In this document: in pieces, positions 8,076 through 14,340 of the stretch | How positions within the stretch are numbered: position 1 is the stretch's first letter | Layout of the letters: each line of letters starts with the position of its first letter | NCBI GenBank assembly: GCA_910585355.1 | Contig: CAJUDN010000034.1 | Span: 1-23,254, forward strand | Length of the DNA stretch: 23,254 nucleotides | From: an uncultured Lachnospiraceae bacterium | GTDB lineage: Bacteria > Bacillota_A > Clostridia > Lachnospirales > Lachnospiraceae | Direction: 5' to 3' | Made by a program: the position numbers and the translations under genes | Notes under the pieces: generated by a model | Told to the model about the DNA's origin: nothing | The model's database searches: none | Seen by the model: only the letters and a program-made list of their open reading frames with translations

Positions 8076-8230
8076 CGGGAGGGGCATCTTCCTGCCGTTT
8101 TCAACGGACAAGGAACACCGGGCGTTCGCCCGATGCGGAAAAACAGATAAAATCACTCTTACAAGCAACACTTTTACAAGCAAGTTTTACGCCTGTTTTT
8201 ATCCGTTTTTCCCCGCCCTGTGAACTGTAA
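8069..8230 (+). repeat. Cloverleaf-like intergenic repeat, copy 2
   Basis: Outer arm CTGTTCACGGGAGGGG pairs with CCCCGCCCTGTGAACTG near 8211-8227. Hairpin 1 is TTCCTGCCG...CGGACAAGGAA. Hairpin 2 is CGGGCG (8119-8124)/CGCCCG (8127-8132), perfect. Hairpin 3 is GGAAAAACAGATAAAA (8137-8152) with TTTTATCCGTTTTTCC (8197-8212), with one G-T/C-A difference. The loop holds an ACAAGCAA direct duplication. Order of parts and the strings ATCTTC, CGGACAAG and GAACTGT match the copies at 4440 and 22967-23254, while stem sequences differ. Confidence 0.7.
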
Positions 8231-8271
8231 TTATATTATAACATTCCTGTAATATGTGTCAAGAAAAGCTC

Positions 8272-8300
8272 TTGCCAAGTGAATGAAATAATGCTAAAAT
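8272..8300 (+). promoter_or_regulatory. Sigma-A promoter for yebC
   Basis: TTGCCA (8272-8277), a 17-nt spacer and TAAAAT (8295-8300). Predicted transcription starts near 8307, giving a leader of roughly 275 nt before yebC. Confidence 0.65.
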
Positions 8301-8306
8301 AGGTAA

Positions 8307-8582
8307 CAGTTGTTCGTACGGCCGGCGCGGTGAACGCGCAGACTTGTCTGAACCGCATATGCCTGTTTAAGATTATATGTGGTAATGGGGCATATGTTTT
8401 GCCTGCATTATGATACTGGTTTTCGGTTAATGGGCGGAATGATTGACCGGAGTGTGAACAGTAACCTAAAGTATTCCGGACTATGATATGCAGAGGCTGT
8501 TTTTATTAGGAGACAGCCGGATATGAAGATACTGTCGACGGCAGATAAACAGAAGAATCGAAGAGAGAAGGAGCAGGGAAAG
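8307..8582 (+). other. Long structured yebC leader
   Basis: The stretch holds several perfect stems: GCGCG (8325-8329)/CGCGC (8335-8339), CAGAC (8339-8343)/GTCTG (8346-8350), CATATGCC (8356-8363)/GGCATATG (8389-8396) and GGCTGT (8495-8500)/ACAGCC (8513-8518). The last one holds an AGGAG ribosome-binding-like string in its loop. No known riboswitch was recognised. The GTAAC-like strings at both ends (8303 and 8461) recall the intergenic repeat family, but the blocks inside do not match it. Confidence 0.45.
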
Positions 8583-9311
8583 ATGTCAGGACATTCTAAA
8601 TTTGCCAACATCAAACATAAGAAGGAGAAAAACGACGCGGCCAAGGGAAAAATCTTTACGGTAATCGGACGCGAGATTGCAGTTGCGGTAAAGGAAGGCG
8701 GCGCAGACCCGGCCAATAACAGCAAGCTTCGCGATGTAATCGCAAAGGCAAAGGCCAACAACATGCCCAACGATACCATCGACCGCGGAATTAAAAAGGC
8801 AGCCGGGGACTTAAACTCCGTAAATTATGAGAATCTAACGTATGAGGGGTATGGTCCCAGTGGAATCGCCATTATCGTTGAAACTCTGACGGATAATAAA
8901 AACCGTACTGCCGCCAATGTTAGAAGCGCTTTCACCAAGGGCGGCGGAAATGTCGGCACGCAGGGAAGCGTGTCTTTCCTGTTCGACAAAAAGGGGCAGA
9001 TTATTATTGATAAAGAAGAGTGCGAGATGGATGCCGATGAGCTGATGATGGCGGCTCTGGATGCAGGTGCAGAGGATTTTGCGGAGGAAGAGGACAGCTA
9101 TGAGGTATTAACAGATCCCGATGTTTTCAGTGAAGTTCGCGAAGCCCTGGAAAAGGCCGGTATTCCGATGATGCAGGCCGATGTAACCATGATCCCCCAG
9201 ACATGGGTGGAGCTGACTGACGACGATGCCGTAAAGAAGATGAACCGGATTCTAGATCTTTTAGACGAGGATGACGATGTGCAGGCTGTTTATCACAACT
9301 GGGACGAGTAA
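8583..9311 (+). CDS. yebC: YebC/PmpR family protein
   Basis: This is a conserved cytoplasmic protein of 242 residues in the YebC/TACO1 family, described as transcriptional regulators and, more recently, as factors that help ribosomes through difficult (proline-rich) stretches. The signature N-terminus MSGHSKFANIKHKK is followed by KGKIFTVIGREI, NNMPNDTIDRGIKKA, TYEGYGPSGIAIIVE, TDNKNRTAANVRSAF and GGNVGTQGSVSFLFDKKG. The length is typical. The ATG at 8583 has AAGGAG 9 nt upstream. The frame is also open to an ATG at 8523, which has its own AGGAG and would add 20 residues not usual for the family. It stands alone, with its own promoter and a strong terminator. Confidence 0.95.
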   Translation: MSGHSKFANIKHKKEKNDAAKGKIFTVIGREIAVAVKEGGADPANNSKLRDVIAKAKANNMPNDTIDRGIKKAAGDLNSVNYENLTYEGYGPSGIAIIVETLTDNKNRTAANVRSAFTKGGGNVGTQGSVSFLFDKKGQIIIDKEECEMDADELMMAALDAGAEDFAEEEDSYEVLTDPDVFSEVREALEKAGIPMMQADVTMIPQTWVELTDDDAVKKMNRILDLLDEDDDVQAVYHNWDE

Positions 9312-9334
9312 CCGCCGGGAGGCTTGACAGATTA

Positions 9335-9378
9335 AAAAGCTCTTTTCTGTTTTACATAAAGAACAGAAAAGAGCTTTT
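9335..9378. terminator. Bidirectional intrinsic terminator between yebC and nitrilase genes
   Basis: AAAAGCTCTTTTCTGTT (9335-9351) pairs perfectly over 17 bp with its complement at 9362-9378 around a 10-nt loop. A-rich and T-rich outer arms let it end transcripts from both strands. Confidence 0.9.
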
Positions 9379-9386
9379 CTATTGAT

Positions 9387-10307
9387 CTACGAATGGACAA
9401 TGAGTTCAAGCACGTCGGGGCGGGAGTAGTGGCCGGCCGGGTCAAATTCCATTCGGGAGGCAGGCACCTGATCCATGGGAAGATCGGCGTAGAGGACGGC
9501 CTCTTCATCCCAGACAGGCTCCATCACAGGATGGCCCGTCGGGGCAATGACGCTGCTGCCGCCGCGGCATACCACATCCGGAAGTTTGGCGATTTCATCT
9601 GAGCCGTTGAGGTCACAGGGATAATCGCCTCTGGTGAAAAACATGTTGCAGTTTACCACATAGCAGCGGCCCTCGATGGCAATGTGGCGCACGGTGGACT
9701 GCCATTCTTCGTTGTCATTGGTATTAGGGGCCAGGTAAACGGTAACTCCTTTCTGATAAAGGGCGGTACGTGCCAGAGGCATGTAGCTTTCCCAGCAGAT
9801 CATGGCGCCCATGGGCCCCCAGGGGGTCTGGACCACAGGAAAATAGCCTCTGTCTGCATCTCCCCAGACGAACCGTTCGGCTCCTGTGGGCTTTAGCTTC
9901 CTGTGGACGGCGGCCAGAGAACCGTCGGGGGAAAAAATCAGGTTGGTATTATAAAGAGTGGCTGTGACGGCATCACGCTCCGATACGCCGATGCTTACAT
10001 AAGCCTTTGCCTTTTTGACCGCCTCTCCTATGGCGCCGGTTTCCGGTCCGGGCACCAGGATGGAGTTATCATAATATCGTTTCCAGTCCTCTCTTCCCGC
10101 CTCGCTTCGGCTTCCAACGGTGAAGCCGAAGGTCATCCCGTAAGGGTAGCCGGGAATGAAGAGCTCAGGGAATACAATGAGTTCTGCCTGCGACTTTGAG
10201 CAGGCGTCAATGAGGGAAAGAACTTTTTTCATACAGGCCCTTTTGTCAAAGAGAACCGGCGCGGCCTGTACAACGGCAATGCGGCAGGTGGTTTTCAAAT
10301 CGTTCAT
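9387..10307 (-). CDS. Nitrilase-family carbon-nitrogen hydrolase
   Basis: This is a 306-residue cytoplasmic enzyme of the nitrilase superfamily, which cleaves nitriles or amides with a Glu-Lys-Cys triad. All three are visible: E48 in VFPELFIPGYP, K137 in HRKLKPTGAERFVWG and C171 in AMICWESYMP. The RKLKPTGAE and ICWE(S/N)YMP strings resemble true aliphatic/aromatic nitrilases or cyanide hydratases rather than ureidopropionases, but the substrate cannot be assigned. The frame is open to 10388, but the ATG at 10307 has GGAGAG 6 nt upstream and begins at the conserved domain. It is divergent from the LysR gene, the usual arrangement for a regulator and its target. Confidence 0.9.
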   Translation of the reverse strand: MNDLKTTCRIAVVQAAPVLFDKRACMKKVLSLIDACSKSQAELIVFPELFIPGYPYGMTFGFTVGSRSEAGREDWKRYYDNSILVPGPETGAIGEAVKKAKAYVSIGVSERDAVTATLYNTNLIFSPDGSLAAVHRKLKPTGAERFVWGDADRGYFPVVQTPWGPMGAMICWESYMPLARTALYQKGVTVYLAPNTNDNEEWQSTVRHIAIEGRCYVVNCNMFFTRGDYPCDLNGSDEIAKLPDVVCRGGSSVIAPTGHPVMEPVWDEEAVLYADLPMDQVPASRMEFDPAGHYSRPDVLELIVHS

Positions 10308-10415
10308 AGGAATCTCTCCAATCGTTTTCTTTGCCTTTATCATAGCATGAAGGATGCGGAGAGAAAAACGGAAAAAAGGAATGAACAAAATCGAAAAAAA
10401 TGATAAGGGGAACCC

Positions 10416-11366
10416 ATGGAACTTAGGAATTTAAAAACATTTATCCGTACGGCGGAGCTTAGGAACTTTACGAGGGCGGCAGAGAGCCTTGGGTATGCAC
10501 AATCCACGGTTACGGCTCAGGTGGAAGCCCTGGAAAAAGAGCTGGGGATGCCGTTGTTCATAAGAAACGGAAAGCGTGTGGTTCTTTCCTCGGCCGGGGA
10601 GGAGCTTCTTTCCTATGCATACAGATTTCGGGCTCTGGAAGAGGAGACCAGGCTCCATTTTGACAGGAACGGGAAGCCGGCCGGGCATCTGACCGTCGGG
10701 ATGGTGGAGTCAGTGAGCGTTTCGGAATATGTGAAGGGGGTTGCTTCCTATTTAAGAAAGTATCCTGAAGTGGACTTGAAGGTGACGGTGGATACGACCA
10801 TACGTCTTATGGAAGCATTAAAAAAGGGGGAGATAGATGCAGCGGTGCTTCTGGATCGTCCAGTGGCTGACGGGGAGCTTCAGACTTTTTACAGGAAGCC
10901 GGAAAAAATATGCTTTTTTGCATGCGGCGCCAGTAAATATGGAAGAAGTGTGTCCGTGTCCCTAAAAGATCTGGAAAAGGAACCATGGCTTCTGACAGAA
11001 AAAGGATGTAATTACCGGAAGGAATTGGAGGAGGAATTTGCTTCCAGGGGGATTTTTATTGAGAGCCGGCTGGAGATGGGAAGCACCAGGGCCCTGATTG
11101 ATTTTGTGGCCGGAGGTCTTGGGATTTCCCTGCTTCCGGAGTTCGACTTAAAAGAAGAACTTTTAAAGGGGCGGATTGTAAGAATTCCAGTTTCTGATTA
11201 TGAGATGGAAATGGAGCTGCAGATTCTGGTTTCCAGAAAACGGTGGATGCGTCCGGCCCTGATGTGTTTTTGTGAGGAAATGGCGATGGAGGAGAAACGG
11301 GAATATGTCAAAGATGATAAAAACCAATGTGATGCGTCTGCTGGACGCAGCAAAAATAAAGTATGA
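10416..11366 (+). CDS. LysR family transcriptional regulator
   Basis: The 316-residue protein has an N-terminal winged helix-turn-helix (about 1-60: LKTFIRTAELRNFTRAAESL, AQSTVTAQVEALEKELG, LFIRNGKRVVLSSAGEELL). A periplasmic-binding-protein-like effector domain follows (about 90-290), with FVAGGLGISLLPEF as a family landmark. The start is the ATG at 10416 behind AAGGGG. It is divergent from the nitrilase gene with about 108 nt between start codons, so it probably controls that gene. The effector is unknown. An imperfect inverted repeat (CGTTTTCTTT...AGAGAAAAACG, about 10323-10370) lies in the shared gap. The last about 20 residues are beyond the usual LysR end and overlap the next gene by 62 nt. 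Confidence 0.93.
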   Translation: MELRNLKTFIRTAELRNFTRAAESLGYAQSTVTAQVEALEKELGMPLFIRNGKRVVLSSAGEELLSYAYRFRALEEETRLHFDRNGKPAGHLTVGMVESVSVSEYVKGVASYLRKYPEVDLKVTVDTTIRLMEALKKGEIDAAVLLDRPVADGELQTFYRKPEKICFFACGASKYGRSVSVSLKDLEKEPWLLTEKGCNYRKELEEEFASRGIFIESRLEMGSTRALIDFVAGGLGISLLPEFDLKEELLKGRIVRIPVSDYEMEMELQILVSRKRWMRPALMCFCEEMAMEEKREYVKDDKNQCDASAGRSKNKV

Positions 11367-11781
11367 AGCAAGGGAATATCCGGTGGATGAGCATGATCTT
11401 TCCGGAAGCCATGCGGCTGATCTGATGGGCGCGGACCATGGAAGCGTGTTTAAGACCCTGGTACTTAAGGGAGAAAGGACGGGATATCTGGTCTGCTGCA
11501 TTCCGGTGGACGGGGAAGTGGATTTAAAAAAGGCAGCCAGGGCGGCCTTGGATAAGAAAGTGGAGATGCTTCCCATGAGGGACCTGCTTTCTTTAACCGG
11601 GTATGTCAGAGGTGGATGTTCTCCCATAGGAATGAAAAAAAAGTTTCCCACTTATCTGGATCTCTCTGCGTTGGAATATGAGAAAATTGCCATAAGTGCG
11701 GGAATGCGAGGGGTTCAGGTCATATTACCGCCGGAGGAACTGGCGGAATATGTGGGAGCAAAAATCACAGATTTAATGTAA
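11305..11781 (+). CDS. ybaK: YbaK/EbsC family aminoacyl-tRNA deacylase
   Basis: This is a cytoplasmic editing-domain protein of 158 residues, likely removing wrongly attached amino acids from tRNA (the YbaK subgroup acts on Cys-tRNA-Pro). Landmarks are KTNVMRLLDAAKIKYEAREY, VDEHDLSG, GSVFKTLVLKG with the conserved lysine, RGGCSPIGMKKKFPTYLD and ISAGMRGVQVILPPEEL. The ATG at 11305 gives the family N-terminus and has GGAGGAGAA about 10 nt upstream. This places its first 62 nt inside the 3' end of the LysR gene in another frame, suggesting co-transcription and translational coupling. No terminator hairpin of quality follows. Confidence 0.92.
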   Translation: MSKMIKTNVMRLLDAAKIKYEAREYPVDEHDLSGSHAADLMGADHGSVFKTLVLKGERTGYLVCCIPVDGEVDLKKAARAALDKKVEMLPMRDLLSLTGYVRGGCSPIGMKKKFPTYLDLSALEYEKIAISAGMRGVQVILPPEELAEYVGAKITDLM

Positions 11782-12107
11782 AAATGGTTGACATAAGACA
11801 GAATACCCATAAAAATTGCAGCGAAGTGGGAGATGAAAATGTAACAAAATTGTAACATATGTTAAAGAAAGCGACCGCCAATACGTACAAAAAACCACGG
11901 AAGATCAAGGCTTTTTTCTTACAAAATGTTAAAAAAGAATGACAAAAATTAAAAAAGCAGATGATAAAAGCAACAAAAATGTAAAGACCTTATTGACATT
12001 TCCATGTGCAGTCTCCTATAATCACAGTCACCACCCGAACGGGAGGAAAAAACCCTATTGTTATCATCACAGCGAGGTGATGGCAAAATGGAGAAAAGAG
12101 GTGTTCT
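11782..12107 (+). other. Intergenic region with sleB-type gene leader
   Basis: No gene is seen here. It is A-rich with repeated TGTAACA strings (about 11839-11860). After the promoter at 11993-12022 the short leader holds CCCGAACGGG (about 12037-12046) and CATCAC (12065-12070)/GTGATG (12077-12082). I could not match these to a known riboswitch. Confidence 0.5.
11993..12022 (+). promoter_or_regulatory. Sigma-A promoter of the cell-wall hydrolase gene
   Basis: TTGACA (11993-11998), an 18-nt spacer and TATAAT (12017-12022). Both hexamers are perfect, which suggests vegetative rather than sporulation-only expression. Confidence 0.85.
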
Positions 12108-13043
12108 ATGAATCAGGCATGGAACTCATTTCTTCAGACAGTTTTCCAATTCGTAAAAGCGTTGTTTACCAATGCGTCGAAGAAGATGCACCGGGACGCG
12201 GTTGTGCTGACAGTCGGGATTTCAGTTGTGACAGTGGTGACATTTACGGCCGGCGATCTCCGGGACGGCGGAAAAAGTGCCCTGGTGGCATTCGCGGAAA
12301 CCCAGGAGAAGAACGAAACGGAAGCTGAGCTGGAAAAGACTGGCGAAATTGCGTCAGCGGCAGAGGAGGAAACCGGACAGAAGGAAGAAACAGACGGTAT
12401 GGATGATCCTAGCTCCACGGAGGATGGAGAGAAGGAAAATGAAAATACAGAAGGCGTGGGAAATACAGAAGGGTCAGAGGCAGTAACCGTATCCGGGAAA
12501 GAAGAAACCAGAGGGGACGCCTTACAGGAAGAAAGGGCTTCAGAAGAAGGCCTGAATCCGGAAAAGTCCGGAAAGGAAGAAGTCGTTTCGGAAGGAGGAA
12601 GCCGTGGACAGGATGAAACTGTTGAAGCGGTAAAGGAGACGGCGAAAGAAGCGGCGGACACAAGGCTTTCCCTGTCGGATCGTGATTATAAGGTACTTTT
12701 GAAAATTGTGCAGGCTGAGGCCGGAAACTGTGACAAAAAGGGCAGAATTCTGGTGGCTAACGTTATTTTAAACCGTGTGGAAAGCGATAAGTTTCCGGAT
12801 ACCGTGACTGGCGTGGTCTATGAGAGAAACCAGTTTTCTCCTGTTAATGACGGTTCCATTGACAGATGCAGGGTATCAAAGGAGACAATTGAGGCAGTAA
12901 AGTGCGCCTTGTCAGGGGAAGACTATTCTTCGGGAGCTCTTTACTTTATGAACAGAAGAACATCCTCCGGGAAGAATGTCCGCTGGTTTGACAATCATCT
13001 GAATTATTTATTTAAATACGGAAGTCATGAATTTTTTAAATAA
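12108..13043 (+). CDS. Membrane-anchored SleB-type cell-wall hydrolase
   Basis: This is a 311-residue protein predicted to act on peptidoglycan outside the membrane. A hydrophobic segment (about 31-50, AVVLTVGISVVTVVTFTAGD) works as an anchor or uncleaved signal. Residues about 64-185 are a low-complexity linker very rich in Glu, Gly and Ser. The C-terminal Hydrolase_2/SleB domain (about 187-311) has VQAEAG with the probable catalytic E204, then RILVANVILNRV, QFSPVNDGSI and ALYFMNRR. Sporulation SleB is a germination lytic enzyme, but the consensus vegetative promoter argues that this paralogue may serve growth. RBS AGAGGTG precedes the ATG at 12108. A strong hairpin follows. Confidence 0.88.
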   Translation: MNQAWNSFLQTVFQFVKALFTNASKKMHRDAVVLTVGISVVTVVTFTAGDLRDGGKSALVAFAETQEKNETEAELEKTGEIASAAEEETGQKEETDGMDDPSSTEDGEKENENTEGVGNTEGSEAVTVSGKEETRGDALQEERASEEGLNPEKSGKEEVVSEGGSRGQDETVEAVKETAKEAADTRLSLSDRDYKVLLKIVQAEAGNCDKKGRILVANVILNRVESDKFPDTVTGVVYERNQFSPVNDGSIDRCRVSKETIEAVKCALSGEDYSSGALYFMNRRTSSGKNVRWFDNHLNYLFKYGSHEFFK

Positions 13044-13045
13044 TT

Positions 13046-13100
13046 GTTACTGCCCCATGACGAATCAGCGCATTGATTCACCATGGGGCAGTAACGTTTT
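13046..13100 (+). terminator. Long hairpin after the cell-wall hydrolase gene
   Basis: GTTACTGCCCCAT (from 13046) pairs perfectly with ATGGGGCAGTAAC (to 13095), and GAATCA/TGATTC pairs within. GTTTTA follows. The T-run is short, so it may be a terminator, an mRNA-stabilising hairpin or a small palindromic repeat. It begins 3 nt after the stop codon. Confidence 0.65.
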
Positions 13101-13121
13101 ACATGCTGTTTAAAAATGGAA

Positions 13122-13150
13122 TTGACATTTGGAAGGCGAAATGGGATAAT
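13122..13150 (+). promoter_or_regulatory. Sigma-A promoter of the HAD hydrolase gene
   Basis: TTGACA (13122-13127), a 17-nt spacer and GATAAT (13145-13150), about 42 nt before the start codon. Confidence 0.8.
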
Positions 13151-13192
13151 AAATAAAATTCTCAAAAATACCATCAGAGTGAGGAGAGGGCC

Positions 13193-13846
13193 ATGAAAAA
13201 ACAGTTTCTCTTTTTTGACCTGGACGGAACTTTAACGAATTCCATGCCGGGAATTACCAGAGCAGTACAGTATGCGCTCAGGCATTATGGAATCGAAACG
13301 GAGGACCTGAACGCATTGAGCCCTTTTGTGGGGCCGCCGCTTCATGAAAGCTTTAAGGAATATTACCATTTTTCGGATAAGGATGCCGGGGAAGCGGTCT
13401 ATGTATTCCGGGAATATTATAACGAGAGAGGCTGGCTGGAAAATGCCCCCTATGACGGAGTGGAAGCCATGTTAAAGAGTCTCAGGGAGAGCAAAAAGAA
13501 GCTCTATGTGGCCACTTCCAAGCCGGATGAAATGGCAAAGCGGATTCTTGCACATTTTGGCCTGGAGAAATATTTTGAGTTTATTGGCGGGGCCAATGAC
13601 GACAGCACCCGGGTGAAAAAGGATGATGTGATTCGGTATGTGATGGAAAGCTGTAATCTCACGGATGTTGATTCCATTGTAATGGTGGGGGACAGAATGC
13701 ATGATATCGAAGGCGCCCATAGGGCGGGTATCGAGGCGGTGGGAGTTCTTTATGGATACGGAGACGAAAAAGAACTTAAGGAAGCAGGTGCAGACTGGCT
13801 CGCCGGGAATCCCGAAGAGCTTGCCGCGCTTTTGAAAAGCTTATGA
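13193..13846 (+). CDS. HAD family hydrolase (phosphoglycolate phosphatase-like)
   Basis: This is a cytoplasmic phosphatase of 217 residues in the HAD subfamily I (Gph/PpaX-like) group. Motif I is FFDLDGTLTNS with D9 and D11, motif II is VATSKPD, a conserved lysine sits in RVKKDDVI, and motif IV is VMVGDRMHDIEGAHRAGI. A helical cap lies between about 15 and 85. Substrates of this group (phosphoglycolate, pyrophosphate, sugar phosphates) cannot be separated by sequence alone. RBS GAGGAGAG lies before the ATG at 13193. It is a single-gene unit with its own promoter. Confidence 0.92.
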   Translation: MKKQFLFFDLDGTLTNSMPGITRAVQYALRHYGIETEDLNALSPFVGPPLHESFKEYYHFSDKDAGEAVYVFREYYNERGWLENAPYDGVEAMLKSLRESKKKLYVATSKPDEMAKRILAHFGLEKYFEFIGGANDDSTRVKKDDVIRYVMESCNLTDVDSIVMVGDRMHDIEGAHRAGIEAVGVLYGYGDEKELKEAGADWLAGNPEELAALLKSL

Positions 13847-13855
13847 ATCAGGTCC

Positions 13856-13951
13856 GTGTTATTCCTGTTTTGGCCGTCCCGGACAAGCGCTGCCGCAGGC
13901 GGTTTATCAGGCATATGCCGTTACGTTCACAGAGCGCATGCGAGCAGTAAC
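13856..13951 (+). repeat. Degenerate relative of the cloverleaf-like repeat (tentative)
   Basis: TTGGCCGTCCCGGACAAG forms a hairpin close to the shared hairpin 1, followed by GCCGC/GCGG (hairpin 2) and TTATCAGG, as in the family. Then come the palindromes GGCATATGCC and CGCATGCG (13935-13942) within GTTAC (13920-13924)/GTAAC (13947-13951). The long third hairpin of the family is missing, so kinship is uncertain. Confidence 0.35.
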
Positions 13952-13991
13952 ATGCTGGCAGAAATGTTATAAATCCCACAAGAAATGGAAC

Positions 13992-14020
13992 TTGAAAAAA
14001 TCACAGGGATGCGTTATAAT
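13992..14020 (+). promoter_or_regulatory. Promoter of the 6S RNA gene
   Basis: TTGAAA (13992-13997), a 17-nt spacer and TATAAT (14015-14020). The predicted start is near 14027. Confidence 0.85.
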
Positions 14021-14026
14021 AAGGCC

Positions 14027-14224
14027 ATAAGAAACAGGACTGCAATTCCTGGAATGTTCGATACTCCTGTTTATTTTGAACCTACATTTTGACACACGGG
14101 ATTCCTACATTCTTAAGCGGATGTCAGGCCTCCTTCTGAGTGGAAGGCAGATGTTTAAGTGCGGTTGCCCACCTAGCGATGCTAGGAGTCAATTATGCAG
14201 GAACCGGCATTTTGGGATTGCAAA
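14027..14224 (+). ncRNA. ssrS: 6S RNA
   Basis: 6S RNA mimics an open promoter and holds housekeeping RNA polymerase in slow growth. The closing stem TGCAATTCC (14041-14049)/GGGATTGCA (14214-14222) pairs over 9 bp with one G-U. The 5' side has the conserved ATGTTCG just after the closing stem, as in E. coli 6S, and the 3' side has the matching CCGGCATTTTGGGATTGC. The middle strings (GAACCTACATTTTGACACAC, GGCCTCCTTCTGAGTGGAAG, CACCTAGCGATGCTAGGAG) agree with clostridial 6S RNAs as I remember them. A consensus promoter and a terminator flank it. The exact ends are estimates, and the primary transcript may reach the terminator. Confidence 0.88.
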
Positions 14225-14230
14225 AGATAA

Positions 14231-14270
14231 AAGCAGCGAGAAATCGCTGCTTTCCTGTTTTTCTCTTTTT
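14231..14270 (+). terminator. Intrinsic terminator of 6S RNA
   Basis: AAGCAGCGA (14231-14239) and TCGCTGCTT (14244-14252) form a perfect 9-bp stem with a 4-nt loop, followed by a T-rich run (TCCTGTTTTTCTCTTTTT). Confidence 0.92.
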
Positions 14271-14340
14271 ATTTTCTGTGAAATATGATATGGTATAAGT
14301 GATAAATAGATGGAGGATCTGCTAAGGAGAAAGGAACAGT

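Noticed and set aside
8523..8582. Extended yebC start as the primary start
   Set aside because: The family N-terminus MSGHSK begins at 8583 with its own good ribosome binding site; kept only as a finding.
12023..12107. Riboswitch (c-di-AMP or c-di-GMP type) before the cell-wall hydrolase gene
   Set aside because: The leader is only about 80 nt and lacks the conserved strings of either class.
11939..12328. 129-codon open frame
   Set aside because: It starts in an A-rich gap upstream of a consensus promoter and overlaps the start of the cell-wall hydrolase gene in another frame; low-complexity product.
14076..14288. 70-codon open frame
   Set aside because: It lies across the 6S RNA gene and its terminator and has no ribosome binding site or recognisable protein features.
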